Positions 24,090 through 31,470 of a DNA stretch of 38,716 bases are shown here, piece by piece (within the stretch, counting starts at the first letter, position 1; the number at the start of each line of letters is the position of its first letter). The notes under the pieces were generated by a model that saw only the letters and a program-made list of their open reading frames with translations, did not search any database and was not told the DNA's origin. This DNA is from Muribaculum sp. (GTDB lineage: Bacteria; Bacteroidota; Bacteroidia; Bacteroidales; Muribaculaceae): positions 1 to 38,716 of the forward strand of contig VSOZ01000026.1 in assembly GCA_009775095.1 (NCBI GenBank), in the 5' to 3' direction. A program made the translations under genes and the position numbers.

Positions 24090-25808
24090 ATGAAGCTTTC
24101 AGGTACAATTGATTTCCAGCCGAAACTCCTTTCGGCCCTGCGTCATTATTCATTAAACCGTTTTAAAGATGACCTCATAGCCGGCATCGTGGTAGGCATC
24201 GTCGCTCTGCCATTGGCCATCGCTTTCGGCATCGCTTCCGGAGTAAGCCCCACAATAGGACTTATCACCGCTATAATAGGCGGCTTCCTCGTATCGGCCT
24301 TCGGTGGCAATTCAGTCCAGATAGGCGGTCCGACAGGCGCATTCATCGTCATAGTTTACAGCATAATACAGAACTTCGGTCTTCAAGGGCTTGCCATCGC
24401 CACACTCATGGCCGGACTCATATTAATACTGCTCGGACTCTTTCATCTGGGCACGGTTATAAAATTCATACCCTACCCCATCGTCGTGGGTTTCACGAGC
24501 GGTATCGCACTCACCATCTTCTCGACCCAGATCAACGACTTCTTGGGACTCGGTCTTAAGGATGTACCGAGCGAGTTCATATCCAAATGGGGAGTGTTCA
24601 TTTCCAACTTTGACAAAATAAACTGGCCTACACTCGCTGTAGGAGCCGTATCGCTTCTCATTATTATATTGACCCCCAAGATTTCAAAAAAGCTCCCCGG
24701 GTCACTTATAGCAATAATAATAGTGACTGCCGCCGTATACTTGCTTAAAGGAGCATTTCCGGAATTTGCCGTCGAGACCATCGGCGACCGCTTCGGCTCT
24801 CTGCCCACCGACATACCGCAGCCCCGCGGCTTCGAGCTGTCGATGAACACTATCAACCAGTTGCTACCATCGGCATTCACCATTGCTGTACTCTGTGCCA
24901 TAGAGTCACTGCTGTCAGCAACCGTGGCTGACGGTGTTACCGGCTCACGTACCAACAGCAATACCGAGCTTATAGGCCAAGGCATCGCCAATATCGTCGT
25001 GCCTTTCTTCGGCGGCATCCCCGTAACGGGAGCCATAGCACGTACTATGACCAACATAACCAACGGAGGCCGCACACCCGTGGCCGGCATAATCCATACA
25101 GTGGTCTTGCTGCTTATATTCCTCTTCCTTATGCCGCTTATCAACCTTGTGCCGATGAGCTGCCTCGCCGCAGTTCTGATAATTGTAGCCTACAACATGA
25201 GCGGATGGCGCACTGTTGTAGGCATCTTCAAAGCACCGAAAAGCGACATATCGGTACTGATGGTGACATTCCTTCTTACCGTCATATTCGACCTTACGAT
25301 TGCCATTGAGATAGGACTTCTGCTCGCTATAATCCTATTCCTGCGTCGTGTGACAGAAAACACACAGATAAAAGTGTATTCCGAACAACTTGATGTGGCT
25401 GAAGGCACCGACGCCACCCACCATGAAGTGCTTGATGTGGAGAAAGGGGTAAGCGTATATGAAATAGACGGTCCGTTCTTCTTCGGCGTTGCTACCAAGT
25501 TTGACGAAATGATGCGTTCCACCCTCGGCGACAAGCCTGTAGTACGTATACTCCGTATGCGAAAAGTGCCGTTTATAGACGCCACTGCAGTACATAATCT
25601 CGAGATACTCATAAAATCGTCGCAAAACGAAGGCATACATATTGTGCTGTCCGGTGTGAACCCGCAAGTACGTCAGGTACTCTTGAAATCAGGCATTGAC
25701 AGTCTTGTCGGAGAAGACCATATATGCGACCACATAACAAAAGCCGTAAAAATGGCCAATAAAATCGCCGGTAACTACAACGCGCTGCACCACCATTCAG
25801 CCCGTTAA
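24090..25808 (+). CDS. SulP/SLC26-family anion transporter with STAS domain
   Basis: A 572-residue inner-membrane protein. The membrane domain (about 20-420) has the SulP signature region GIVALPLAIAFGIASGVSPT near residue 40, GGPTGAFIVIVYSI, and a conserved FGGIPVTGAIARTMTNI segment. Residues about 450-565 are a cytoplasmic STAS domain (GVSVYEIDGPFFFGVA; ILRMRKVPFIDATAVHNLEI). Family members carry sulfate, bicarbonate or dicarboxylates with Na+ or H+; the substrate cannot be decided here and no sulfur-assimilation or carbonic-anhydrase gene is adjacent. I chose the ATG at 24090 (MKLSGTIDF) over a TTG at 24066. It is monocistronic, with its own promoter and a palindrome after the stop. Confidence 0.93.
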   Translation: MKLSGTIDFQPKLLSALRHYSLNRFKDDLIAGIVVGIVALPLAIAFGIASGVSPTIGLITAIIGGFLVSAFGGNSVQIGGPTGAFIVIVYSIIQNFGLQGLAIATLMAGLILILLGLFHLGTVIKFIPYPIVVGFTSGIALTIFSTQINDFLGLGLKDVPSEFISKWGVFISNFDKINWPTLAVGAVSLLIIILTPKISKKLPGSLIAIIIVTAAVYLLKGAFPEFAVETIGDRFGSLPTDIPQPRGFELSMNTINQLLPSAFTIAVLCAIESLLSATVADGVTGSRTNSNTELIGQGIANIVVPFFGGIPVTGAIARTMTNITNGGRTPVAGIIHTVVLLLIFLFLMPLINLVPMSCLAAVLIIVAYNMSGWRTVVGIFKAPKSDISVLMVTFLLTVIFDLTIAIEIGLLLAIILFLRRVTENTQIKVYSEQLDVAEGTDATHHEVLDVEKGVSVYEIDGPFFFGVATKFDEMMRSTLGDKPVVRILRMRKVPFIDATAVHNLEILIKSSQNEGIHIVLSGVNPQVRQVLLKSGIDSLVGEDHICDHITKAVKMANKIAGNYNALHHHSAR

Positions 25809-25865
25809 CCCCATGGTCTTATTTGACCAATGACAGCCCCTTAAGTGTTAAAAACCAGACACTTC

Positions 25866-25890
25866 AAATACAAAATTTTGTATTTTTTAT
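25866..25890 (+). terminator. 20-bp perfect palindrome with T-run after the SulP gene
   Basis: Positions 25866-25885 form a perfect AT-rich palindrome (half AAATACAAAA) followed by TTTT. RNA from the plus strand would form a hairpin next to a U-tract, so a terminator is the simplest reading, though the AT-rich stem is weak. A smaller inverted repeat AAGTGT/ACACTT lies just upstream (25843-25864). It could also be an operator. Confidence 0.5.
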
Positions 25891-25926
25891 AGAAAAAGCA
25901 TTTTCTCATAAAAAATATTGTAAATT

Positions 25927-25960
25927 TTTGTTGTTGTGTTCCAATTTTATATTAACTTTG
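25927..25960 (+). promoter_or_regulatory. Promoter of the small acidic lipoprotein
   Basis: TTTG at 25927-25930 and TAACTTTG at 25953-25960 with a 22-nt spacer, slightly longer than the 19-21 nt norm. Predicted start near 25965, leaving a leader of about 43 nt rich in A and T. Confidence 0.7.
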
Positions 25961-26007
25961 CATCGTTTTTGAAGCTAAAAATTGTTTTATTATTAATTTA
26001 CAAAGAA

Positions 26008-26211
26008 ATGAAAAAGTTAGTTTTATTACTTGCTGTTGTATTCAGCGTATCAATGTTCTCTTGCAAGTCTTCTGACGCTGCTGCTGAAGCTAATGACTCT
26101 GTAGCTGTTGTAGAAGAGGCTGTTGAAGTTGTTGAAGTTGTTGCTGATTCTGCTGCTGCCGCTGCTGACTCTGTAGCTGCTCCCGCTGACTCTGCAGTTG
26201 TTGCTGAATAA
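26008..26211 (+). CDS. Tiny acidic Ala/Val-rich lipoprotein
   Basis: A 67-residue lipoprotein. Residues 1-18 are a signal peptide ending VSMFSC, with the acylated Cys at 19. The mature 49 residues are low complexity: 17 Ala, 11 Val, 11 acidic and one Lys, with recurring ADS/DSVA and VVE units, likely helical or disordered. Codons are almost all GCT, GTT, GAA and TCT, very different from the C/G-ending codons of neighbouring genes and typical of highly translated genes. It has its own promoter and strong terminator, so it is a separate, probably abundant, transcript. The longer frame open from 25936 starts at a non-ATG codon without a signal and is rejected. Function unknown; an abundant periplasmic or surface structural lipoprotein is a guess. 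Confidence 0.88.
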   Translation: MKKLVLLLAVVFSVSMFSCKSSDAAAEANDSVAVVEEAVEVVEVVADSAAAAADSVAAPADSAVVAE

Positions 26212-26235
26212 TTTAATTCAACTACAGCATGAAAT

Positions 26236-26265
26236 AAGCTGACCACATAGTGATCAGCTTTTTTT
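26236..26265 (+). terminator. Strong Rho-independent terminator of the small lipoprotein gene
   Basis: AAGCTGA (26236-26242) pairs with TCAGCTT (26254-26260), and CAC/GTG extend the stem inside after one mismatch. A run of seven T follows. It starts 25 nt after the stop. Confidence 0.88.
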
Positions 26266-26278
26266 ATGCACCTATCTG

Positions 26279-26296
26279 ACCAATTAGCCCAATTAG
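26279..26296 (+). repeat. Second copy of the 9-bp tandem repeat (nCCAATTAG)
   Basis: ACCAATTAG then CCCAATTAG, followed by a decayed ACTTAATC. It fills the short gap between the lipoprotein terminator and the recQ stop codon, and matches the copy at 23950-23967. Confidence 0.6.
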
Positions 26297-26298
26297 AC

Positions 26299-28200
26299 TT
26301 AATCCCTCTCTCTAATAACATCATCAGCCCCTATACACACTTTGCCGCACTTTGCCAACCTGCGCACACACTCTATCACATCCTCACGACGCCCCGACGA
26401 TTCCCTGACAAGATACTCCAACGTGCGCGGGCCCTGCGACAACATATACATGACCGACGCCTCAAGCGCCTCCCGGCTTAGACTATTAAGTTTCACATGC
26501 TTACGTTCTCGGCACACATCGCACTTTCCGCAAGGTGCCACGGGACTCTCTCCGAAATACTTCAACATACGGTTCACACGGCACTCATCGACCGCAAATG
26601 CAAATTTCTTCATGGCCTCGATGCGCTTTTCAAGCCGGCGACGCTGATCTTCGTACACCGCTGTCGGCATGACAACATACTTGGGCAGCTCGCGCGAGGT
26701 AGTATAATATAAATACGGTGTGGTACTGCGCGGTATGTACTGAAGTATCTTCATCCGCGAAAGAGCAAGAAAAGTCTCGTAGACCTTTTGTTCGTTGACA
26801 TCGGCGCGTCGTGCTATCAACGACTCGTTGATGTACACGAAGTCGGCAAACAGCCCCGCATAGCTGCGCAGCAATATGTTGAACACACGGTCACTCTCAT
26901 CGTCAAGCCTTACATCATATAATTCATCCTTATAAGCCGTTATCATGACGCGCGACTGCATCGTCACCTCTTCGACAAATTCAAAGTAACCGGCTTGTGT
27001 AAGCAAATGCATGGCACTCCGCGCAGGCAGCGGCGGCAAGTCATAGGTCTTGACAAACAGGTCGAAATTAAATTCAAATACTTTATCATAGCCCGATCCC
27101 ACGGCCACATTTACAAAATTGCCGGCCATCTCGTAGACTTTGCGTATAAACTCTTTGTCAGGGAAGGCGTCAGTAACCATTCGCGTCAGTCGCGCCTTGT
27201 CGGTCTTTGCCGTGAGCAGCACCGCAAAAGCGGGTTTGCCGTCGCGGCCGGCTCGCCCCGCCTCCTGATAGTACTCTTCGAGCGACCCCGGCAGGTCATA
27301 GTGCACCACAACTCTGACATCAGGCTTGTCAATACCCATGCCGAAAGCGTTGGTAGCTACCATGACACGCAGCTCGTCGGCCTTCCAACGGGCCTGCTTC
27401 TCGTTCTTGTCCTCGGGAGCAAGACCGGCATGATAATAGTCGGCGCTTATTCCAGATGACAGGAGCAGATCGGCAATCTCGCGCGTACGACGACGCGAAC
27501 GCACGTACACGACCGCGCTGCCGGCGGTATTTCCCAACACCCGCAGCAGCTGCCGCTCCTTGTCAAAGTCATTCCGTACAATATATGACAGATTGTCGCG
27601 CGCGAAACTCTTTGCGTACACATTACGCTCCTTGAAGAGCAGCTTGTCCATTATGTCATCGACCACTTCGGGAGTGGCCGAGGCTGTCAAGGCAAGCACA
27701 GGCACTTTCGGAAAATGCCCGCGCAGCTCACCGATTTTCAGATACGACGGTCGGAAGTCATAGCCCCACTGCGATATACAGTGCGCCTCATCGACTACGA
27801 TAAGGCTGACATCCATCTGCCTGAGCTGAGCCGTGAAGGGTTCGGAACGCAATTTTTCAGGCGACACATAAAGTATCTTTATCTTACCGAGCCGGCAACG
27901 GTCCATGCCGAGCCTCTGCTCGGCGCGACTCAGACCCGCATGAAAGTAAGTGGCTTTTATACCTCGCTCACGCAGATTGTCAACCTGATCTTTCATCAAC
28001 GAGATAAGCGGAGTCACAACAACGGTAAGCCCCGGGAGCAACATAGACGGCACCTGAAACGTAAGCGACTTGCCGCCACCGGTAGGCAACAGTCCGAGCG
28101 TGTCGCGTCCGGCAAGCACCGACACGATTATATCTTCCTGAAGCGGTCTGAAATCATCATAGCCCCAGTACTTCCGCAATATGTCACGAGGCTCCGCCAC
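26299..28200 (-). CDS. recQ: RecQ-family ATP-dependent DNA helicase
   Basis: A 633-residue cytoplasmic helicase. Motifs: FRPLQEDII (motif 0), LPTGGGKSLTFQVP (Walker A, near residue 40), VDEAHCISQWGYDFRPSY (DEAH plus the RecQ aromatic loop), LALTASATPEV, and VATNAFGMGIDKPDVR, HYDLPGSLEEYYQEAGRAGRD in the second lobe. The RQC zinc site (CRVNRMLKYF ... APCGKCDVC) lies near residue 550-570 and a winged-helix-like end follows. No HRDC domain is seen, so it is the shorter form. The start is a GTG at 28200, preceded by a purine-rich AGGGGA. A 7-bp repeat array lies between it and recJ, which is transcribed ahead of it. Confidence 0.93.
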   Translation of the reverse strand: MAEPRDILRKYWGYDDFRPLQEDIIVSVLAGRDTLGLLPTGGGKSLTFQVPSMLLPGLTVVVTPLISLMKDQVDNLRERGIKATYFHAGLSRAEQRLGMDRCRLGKIKILYVSPEKLRSEPFTAQLRQMDVSLIVVDEAHCISQWGYDFRPSYLKIGELRGHFPKVPVLALTASATPEVVDDIMDKLLFKERNVYAKSFARDNLSYIVRNDFDKERQLLRVLGNTAGSAVVYVRSRRRTREIADLLLSSGISADYYHAGLAPEDKNEKQARWKADELRVMVATNAFGMGIDKPDVRVVVHYDLPGSLEEYYQEAGRAGRDGKPAFAVLLTAKTDKARLTRMVTDAFPDKEFIRKVYEMAGNFVNVAVGSGYDKVFEFNFDLFVKTYDLPPLPARSAMHLLTQAGYFEFVEEVTMQSRVMITAYKDELYDVRLDDESDRVFNILLRSYAGLFADFVYINESLIARRADVNEQKVYETFLALSRMKILQYIPRSTTPYLYYTTSRELPKYVVMPTAVYEDQRRRLEKRIEAMKKFAFAVDECRVNRMLKYFGESPVAPCGKCDVCRERKHVKLNSLSREALEASVMYMLSQGPRTLEYLVRESSGRREDVIECVRRLAKCGKVCIGADDVIRERD

Positions 28201-28203
28201 TCC

Positions 28204-28294
28204 CCTAACACTTAATACCTAACACTTAATACTTAATACTTAATACTTAATACCTAACACTTAATACCTAACACTTAACACCTAGTCCTTAACT
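28204..28294 (+). repeat. 7-bp tandem repeat array (CYTAAYA)
   Basis: Eleven consecutive 7-mers from 28204 to 28280 alternate between CCTAACA and CTTAATA, with one CTTAACA. Two decayed units (CCTAGTC, CTTAACT) continue to 28294 and form the last codons and stop of recJ. The array occupies essentially the whole recJ-recQ intergenic gap. Confidence 0.88.
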
Positions 28295-30009
28295 CTTATT
28301 TCCTTGACTTGCAGCTGTATGTGTCCGGCAGAACTCTGGTGCTTGTTCTCCTCGATTGTATAGCAGATGTCAAACGGTTTACGGGCATGTATATGCTCGA
28401 AAAACTCGCCCATATTAAATGCGATGCCGTTGAACACCTTCCCCGAAGTATTGTCGACAAGCTCCAGTTTTATATGTTCCAGATGTTTGCCTACGAGTTT
28501 GCTTGTGCCGAAATCCATTACACCGCGGCTGCAGAACACAGGCTTCTGATTGCCCGGGCCAAAGGGATTGAAACGGCGCAGAAGCGCCAGAAACTCGGGT
28601 GTAATCTCGGAAAACGTCAAAAACGCATCTATGTCAAGTTGCGGTGTCAGTTGCGACGGCAATATATTTTCGGCCACATACTCTTCGAAGCGACGGGTAA
28701 ATTCCGGTATATTCTCCTCCTTGAGCGACAGTCCCACGGCATATGTGTGCCCCCCGAAGTTCTCAAGCAGGTCGCGCGAGGCGTCGATAGCGCTGTACAC
28801 GTCAAAGCCCTGCACCGAGCGCGACGAGCCGGTGGCAAGCCCGTTTGACAGCGTGAGCACCACGGCCGGCTTGTAGTACAACTCGGTAAGTCGCGACGCC
28901 ACAATGCCTATAATGCCCTTGTGCCAGTCCTTATTGTATATGACTATCGACTTTTTGTCATTCAGCCGTTCGTTATGGCGCTCCAATATGGCGTTTGCCT
29001 CCTCGGTTATGCGCTTGTCGAGCTCTTTGCGGTCCTTGTTGTACTGGTCTATGTTTTTGGCACGCTGATATGCATCGGAAAAGTCGCGCGACACAAGCAG
29101 CTCCACGGCCTCGCGCCCGCTCTGCATGCGGCCCGACGCGTTTATACGCGGACCTATCTTGAATATGACGTCGCTGATCGTTATTTCGCGGTTGCCGAGC
29201 TGACATATCTTTATAATAGCCCGCAGACCCACATTCGGATTTGTATTCAGCCTCTTCAGACCCCAGTAGGCCATGATGCGGTTTTCACCCACCATAGGCA
29301 CAATATCGGCGGCTATACTTACAGCCACAAGATCGAGCATGTTGTCCAGTTCATTGCCCGTGATGCCGTTACTCTTGGCAAAAGCCTGCATGAACTTGAA
29401 GCCGACTCCGCAGCCCGACAGATGGGGACACGGGTAGGTGCTCCCCTCCAGCTTCGGATTAAGAATGGCCGCGGCCGGCGGCAACTCGTCGTCAGGCACG
29501 TGATGATCGCAGATGATAAAGTCAATACCGAGCGAGGCGGCATACTTTATCTCCTCGATAGCCTTTATGCCGCAGTCGAGAATGATTATCAGCTTCACAC
29601 CCGAGGCGTGAGCCTCGTCTATCGCCCGTAGCGATATACCGTACCCTTCGTCATAACGGGTAGGTATGTAATACTCTATGTTGGAGTAGAAATTCTGCAG
29701 GTACTTGTACACAAGCGCCACCGATGTGGTGCCATCCACATCATAGTCGCCAAATACGAGAATCTTCTCCTTTGACCCCAAGGCTTTGTTAAGCCTGTTC
29801 ACAGCTTTATCCATGTCGGGCATCAGAAACGGATCGTGCATGTCCTTCAGCGACGGATGGAAGAATCGTTCCGCTTCGTCGACCGAGGATATGCCGCGCT
29901 GCACCAGCAACTCGCTAATCGGTGGGCAATTAGCGTATTTCGACGCCAGCTCCGTCTCTAATTTTTGCTCTTCTGTTGTAAGGGGTAAGTAATTCCATTT
30001 ACTTATCAT
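28282..30009 (-). CDS. recJ: Single-stranded-DNA-specific exonuclease RecJ
   Basis: A 575-residue 5'-3' exonuclease of the DHH superfamily acting in recombination and mismatch repair. Motifs: LVFGDYDVDGTTSVAL (motif I, near residue 83), LIIILDCGIKAIEEI, IICDHHVPDDELP (DHH motif III), and INASGRMQSGREAVELLVS; DHHA1 domain motif GFGGHTYAVG is reflected in LLENFGGHTYAVGLSLKEEN. The C-terminal about 120 residues form the OB-like domain. Length is normal. The stop lies inside the 7-bp repeat array. A predicted leader of about 140 nt precedes the gene, and the frame ends 81 nt before recQ, so recJ-recQ may be one recombination operon. Confidence 0.95.
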   Translation of the reverse strand: MISKWNYLPLTTEEQKLETELASKYANCPPISELLVQRGISSVDEAERFFHPSLKDMHDPFLMPDMDKAVNRLNKALGSKEKILVFGDYDVDGTTSVALVYKYLQNFYSNIEYYIPTRYDEGYGISLRAIDEAHASGVKLIIILDCGIKAIEEIKYAASLGIDFIICDHHVPDDELPPAAAILNPKLEGSTYPCPHLSGCGVGFKFMQAFAKSNGITGNELDNMLDLVAVSIAADIVPMVGENRIMAYWGLKRLNTNPNVGLRAIIKICQLGNREITISDVIFKIGPRINASGRMQSGREAVELLVSRDFSDAYQRAKNIDQYNKDRKELDKRITEEANAILERHNERLNDKKSIVIYNKDWHKGIIGIVASRLTELYYKPAVVLTLSNGLATGSSRSVQGFDVYSAIDASRDLLENFGGHTYAVGLSLKEENIPEFTRRFEEYVAENILPSQLTPQLDIDAFLTFSEITPEFLALLRRFNPFGPGNQKPVFCSRGVMDFGTSKLVGKHLEHIKLELVDNTSGKVFNGIAFNMGEFFEHIHARKPFDICYTIEENKHQSSAGHIQLQVKEIRVKD

Positions 30010-30152
30010 TTATGTTGTTTTTTATTTTTGCATAGCAAAACACCCGCAACCGCGGTCACGAGTCTGAAGAGAGAAGGAGTCTGCGACTTGACGTCAGGGC
30101 CGTTCATCGTGCGTCGGGAGAGAGCCACGAAAGCCACACTATCGCCAATATG
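30010..30152 (-). promoter_or_regulatory. Long recJ 5' leader
   Basis: Between the recJ ATG and the nearest -7 boxes lie about 143 nt that are GC-richer than most gaps here and hold no credible gene. TTTTGC (30026-30031) and GCAAAA (30035-30040) form a small inverted repeat near the start codon. A 61-codon open frame on the plus strand begins at TTG and shows no family match, so I do not call it a gene. Confidence 0.35.
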
Positions 30153-30169
30153 CAAAAATAACAAATTTA
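30153..30169 (-). promoter_or_regulatory. Two -7 promoter elements upstream of recJ
   Basis: The minus strand reads TAAATTTG (30169-30162) and TATTTTTG (30160-30153), both fitting TAnnTTTG. They would give transcript leaders of about 140 nt before recJ. Confidence 0.55.
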
Positions 30170-30250
30170 AACCGATAAACCGCCATCACCCCGCTACATT
30201 TATATTATATTAACCCTCACCCAACAAAACATACGGATTACCACCCAATC

Positions 30251-30284
30251 GTAGGGACGCGATACTCGCATCCGCGCCCCCCAC
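30251..30284. repeat. Short GTAGGGACGC hairpin element
   Basis: GGGACGCG (30254-30261) pairs with CGCGCCCC (30273-30280) with one wobble, around an 11-nt loop. The GTAGGGRCGC end matches the larger element at 33642-33725. It lies after the mscS stop and could end its transcript. Confidence 0.5.
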
Positions 30285-30295
30285 AAAAGATCCGG

Positions 30296-31441
30296 CTATT
30301 TTGCCGTAGGGCCCATATGCACATCCAGCTGCGGGAACGGGAAATTCAGTCCGTGGGCAGGAAGTTCGCGATAGAAGCGCTCGTTCATGGTGTAGAAAAC
30401 ATCCCAATAGTTTTCGGCCCGGGTCCATGCCCTTACCGTAAGATCTATGCTGCTGGAGTTCAGATTGCCGAGTCTGACAAACGGCTCGCGATTGACCTTG
30501 GGCATCTTGGCGAGTATCTCGGCATGATGTGCCTCGATCTTCTGCCCGAGTGTCACGGCCCGCTTGCGGTTCATAAACATACGGCGCCACCACGGTATCT
30601 TGCGCATGGTTTCAGGCGACACATCAGCCACAACCGGTTCATCCTTTGCTGCGGTTGCAGCCTTCACTTTCTTACGGTCATCCTCGATGTATTTCACAAC
30701 CACACGCTTGTCGCTCAGCAATATATCCTTTATGGCTCCGATAGCCACATCCACATCATCGCCGTAAGCTATCGACACCGTCCAGTCGACACGCCGGTAG
30801 TCCTCTTTCGAATAATTATTGATCGAGCTTGTCGACAGCGGACCGTTAGGTATGATGATCTGCTTGTTGTCGGGAGTGTTTATTATCGTGCTGAATATCT
30901 GTATTTCCTTCACGGAACCGGCATAGCCCTGCGCCTCGATGTAGTCGCCGATTTTGTAGGGTTTGAGAAGAAGTATGAGTACTCCGCCGGCAAAATTCTG
31001 AAGGGTACCGCTCAATGCCAGACCTATAGCCACACCGGCCGAGGCAAAGATAGCGAGGAACGAACTCGTATTTATACCCAATATGCCTATAACCGTTATT
31101 ATCAGTATAAAATACAGAAGTATTCTTATAAGACTTAATATAAATGTCGCCAACGAGCGGTCAAGGTTACGACGCAGAAATATAGCATCGACAACTTTGT
31201 AGATCTTGGTGATGATAAACTTGCCTACATAAAACACCAATATAGCTATGGCAAGGTGGATGGCAAACTCCACCAGCCCGTTCACCATACGCGACAGAAG
31301 ATCGTCTATCGACATTGACTCAAGAGCTTTCAGACCGCCGGTCTTGGCAGCCGAAATAGAATCCGGTGTAACGGTGTTATCCGGAGCGGCAAACTGCGAG
31401 GCGGCCCCGTTTACAAGTTGATCAAACTGAGTATTAAACAT
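30296..31441 (-). CDS. MscS-family mechanosensitive channel with extra cytoplasmic insertion
   Basis: A 381-residue inner-membrane channel. Three membrane helices span about 55-80, 95-122 and 124-160; the third holds the gating helix pattern FASAGVAIGLALSGTLQNFA followed by GGVLILLLKPYKIGDYI. The beta domain shows TPDNKQIIIPNG, and the C-terminal domain RAWTRAENYWDVFY and LNFPFPQLDVHM. Between DKRVVV (about residue 249) and REPFVRLG (about 319) there is an insertion of roughly 65 residues rich in Lys/Arg with WWRRMFMNRKR, absent from the standard E. coli MscS layout. It lies 29 nt downstream of the clostripain gene in the same direction. Role: osmotic pressure release. Confidence 0.92.
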   Translation of the reverse strand: MFNTQFDQLVNGAASQFAAPDNTVTPDSISAAKTGGLKALESMSIDDLLSRMVNGLVEFAIHLAIAILVFYVGKFIITKIYKVVDAIFLRRNLDRSLATFILSLIRILLYFILIITVIGILGINTSSFLAIFASAGVAIGLALSGTLQNFAGGVLILLLKPYKIGDYIEAQGYAGSVKEIQIFSTIINTPDNKQIIIPNGPLSTSSINNYSKEDYRRVDWTVSIAYGDDVDVAIGAIKDILLSDKRVVVKYIEDDRKKVKAATAAKDEPVVADVSPETMRKIPWWRRMFMNRKRAVTLGQKIEAHHAEILAKMPKVNREPFVRLGNLNSSSIDLTVRAWTRAENYWDVFYTMNERFYRELPAHGLNFPFPQLDVHMGPTAK

Positions 31442-31470
31442 AATACGATTATAGATTGACGTTTAGGCGT

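Noticed and set aside
24473..25144. A 223-codon minus-strand open frame inside the SulP gene
   Set aside because: It is complementary to conserved membrane segments of SulP and has no independent support.
28204..28294. CRISPR array or telomere-like repeat
   Set aside because: Units are contiguous 7-mers without spacers, there are no cas genes, and the site is an internal gene gap.
30028..30213. A 61-codon plus-strand open frame in the recJ leader
   Set aside because: It begins at TTG, has no ribosome-binding context or family resemblance, and overlaps the predicted recJ promoters on the other strand.
30317..31138. A 273-codon plus-strand open frame opposite mscS
   Set aside because: The minus strand encodes a full MscS protein; no motifs are seen in this one.
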